DNA of 13,862 bases from Dehalococcoidia bacterium CG2_30_46_9 (GTDB taxonomy: Bacteria; Chloroflexota; Dehalococcoidia; GIF9; AB-539-J10), in the NCBI GenBank assembly GCA_001873005.1, contig MNYE01000078.1:1-13862 (forward strand), given 5' to 3'. A program made the position numbers and the translations under genes. Under the pieces are notes generated by a model. It was not told the DNA's origin, made no database searches, and saw nothing but the letters and a program-made list of their open reading frames with translations. This document shows positions 13,586 through 13,862 of this stretch, piece by piece (position 1 is the stretch's first letter; the number at the start of each line of letters is the position of its first letter).

Positions 13586-13862
13586 GCCTTTTTTCTCCTA
13601 ACCATATCTATAAACGCCTCCAGCCGAGTAATCAATCCTCCTGCACTGGTATGCTCGTCCAGACTAAGTTGCAAAAAAGGAGTGCCAATGTTTCCTGCTG
13701 AATGCCGTACCATATCTAACATCATAGAATCAGGTCCGCAAGCAAAAACAGCTACGCTAATTATACCATCTACCCCAGCCTCGAGGTAACACTCTCCAGC
13801 GCCAACGATTTCAGCTTCAAAAGACCAGTGGGCATTGCCCACCAGTCTTGCCATGCACATGT
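13576..13862 (-). CDS. Paralogue of the DUF2229/HgdB-like family, C-terminal part (5' end beyond the window)
   Basis: Only the C-terminal 95 residues are in the window; the frame is open through the right edge and the ATG at 13860 is not the true start. The tail SFEAEIVGAGECYLEAGVDGIISVAVFACGPDSMM, then FLQLSLDEHTSAGGLITRLEAFIDMVRRKK, matches the next gene's DGLIHLAPFTCMPE, LTVLCDEQMAKPGMMTRLEAFVDLLQ block in order. The two are thus related neighbours from one family. It overlaps the next gene by 10 bp and so is the upstream member of the same operon. It keeps a conventional short C-terminus, unlike its neighbour. An AAGAC...GTCTT imperfect palindrome falls inside its coding region at 13821-13849. 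Confidence 0.85.
   Translation of the reverse strand, partial: MCMARLVGNAHWSFEAEIVGAGECYLEAGVDGIISVAVFACGPDSMMLDMVRHSAGNIGTPFLQLSLDEHTSAGGLITRLEAFIDMVRRKKACV

Noticed and set aside
13821..13849. Imperfect 29-bp palindrome (14-bp arms, 12 matching)
   Set aside because: Lies wholly within coding sequence of the dehydratase-like gene with no second copy in the window. Not enough to call a regulatory site.
1..13862. CRISPR array, tRNA or rRNA genes, phage or IS transposase
   Set aside because: No regularly spaced direct repeats, no tRNA- or rRNA-like sequence recognised, and no transposase or integrase motifs in any frame.

Overview
The window carries ordinary bacterial housekeeping genes of a Gram-positive-like type, with a DnaB/DnaD/DnaC-like primosome cluster and a holB-PSP1 pair. 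It also holds a short accessory stretch and several dispersed repeats. My best guess is an uncultured anaerobe of the Chloroflexota (Dehalococcoidia-like). This is inferred from the replication cluster, the oxygen-sensitive acyl-CoA dehydratase-activase genes beside a thioredoxin reductase, and repeats that translate as CHPERNEG or CHSEERSD. No rRNA or marker gene fixes the taxonomy. No RNA gene or CRISPR array was seen.

Plus strand, 1-6010. A RecQ-type helicase, cut by the left window edge, is fused to a phosphoribosyltransferase (PRTase) domain and a C-terminal helix-turn-helix. After a gap holding three consecutive hairpins comes a divergent DprA/Smf-like protein. A second hairpin repeat follows, then a Phd/YefM-RelE/ParE toxin-antitoxin pair. 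Next is a short ORF that looks like the first part of a sacsin/HSP90-like ATPase. The last two genes are overlapping: holB (DNA polymerase III delta') and an N-terminally shortened PSP1/RicT-like protein. This strand ends convergently, overlapping the HNH gene by 4 bp.

Minus strand, 13862-6007, read right to left. Two adjacent DUF2229/2-hydroxyacyl-CoA dehydratase-like genes come first (the first is cut by the right window edge). They are followed by an ASKHA activase (HgdC/BadF type), trxB and rplI. After an 88-bp MITE-like repeat come dnaB, a DnaD-domain gene, an unusual helicase loader with two complete AAA+ modules, and an HNH endonuclease with its own possible promoter. Several junctions are 4-bp ATGA overlaps or short overlaps, which suggests two operons (activase-trxB-rplI and dnaB-dnaD-loader).

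The points of most interest are three. First, the RecQ-PRTase-HTH plus DprA-like pair resembles a rewired ComFA/ComFC/DprA DNA-processing module. Second, the helicase loader is tandemly duplicated and only its second module keeps an arginine-finger-like motif. Third, one palindromic repeat family has been absorbed into coding sequence in three places, where it supplies codons and also stop codons.
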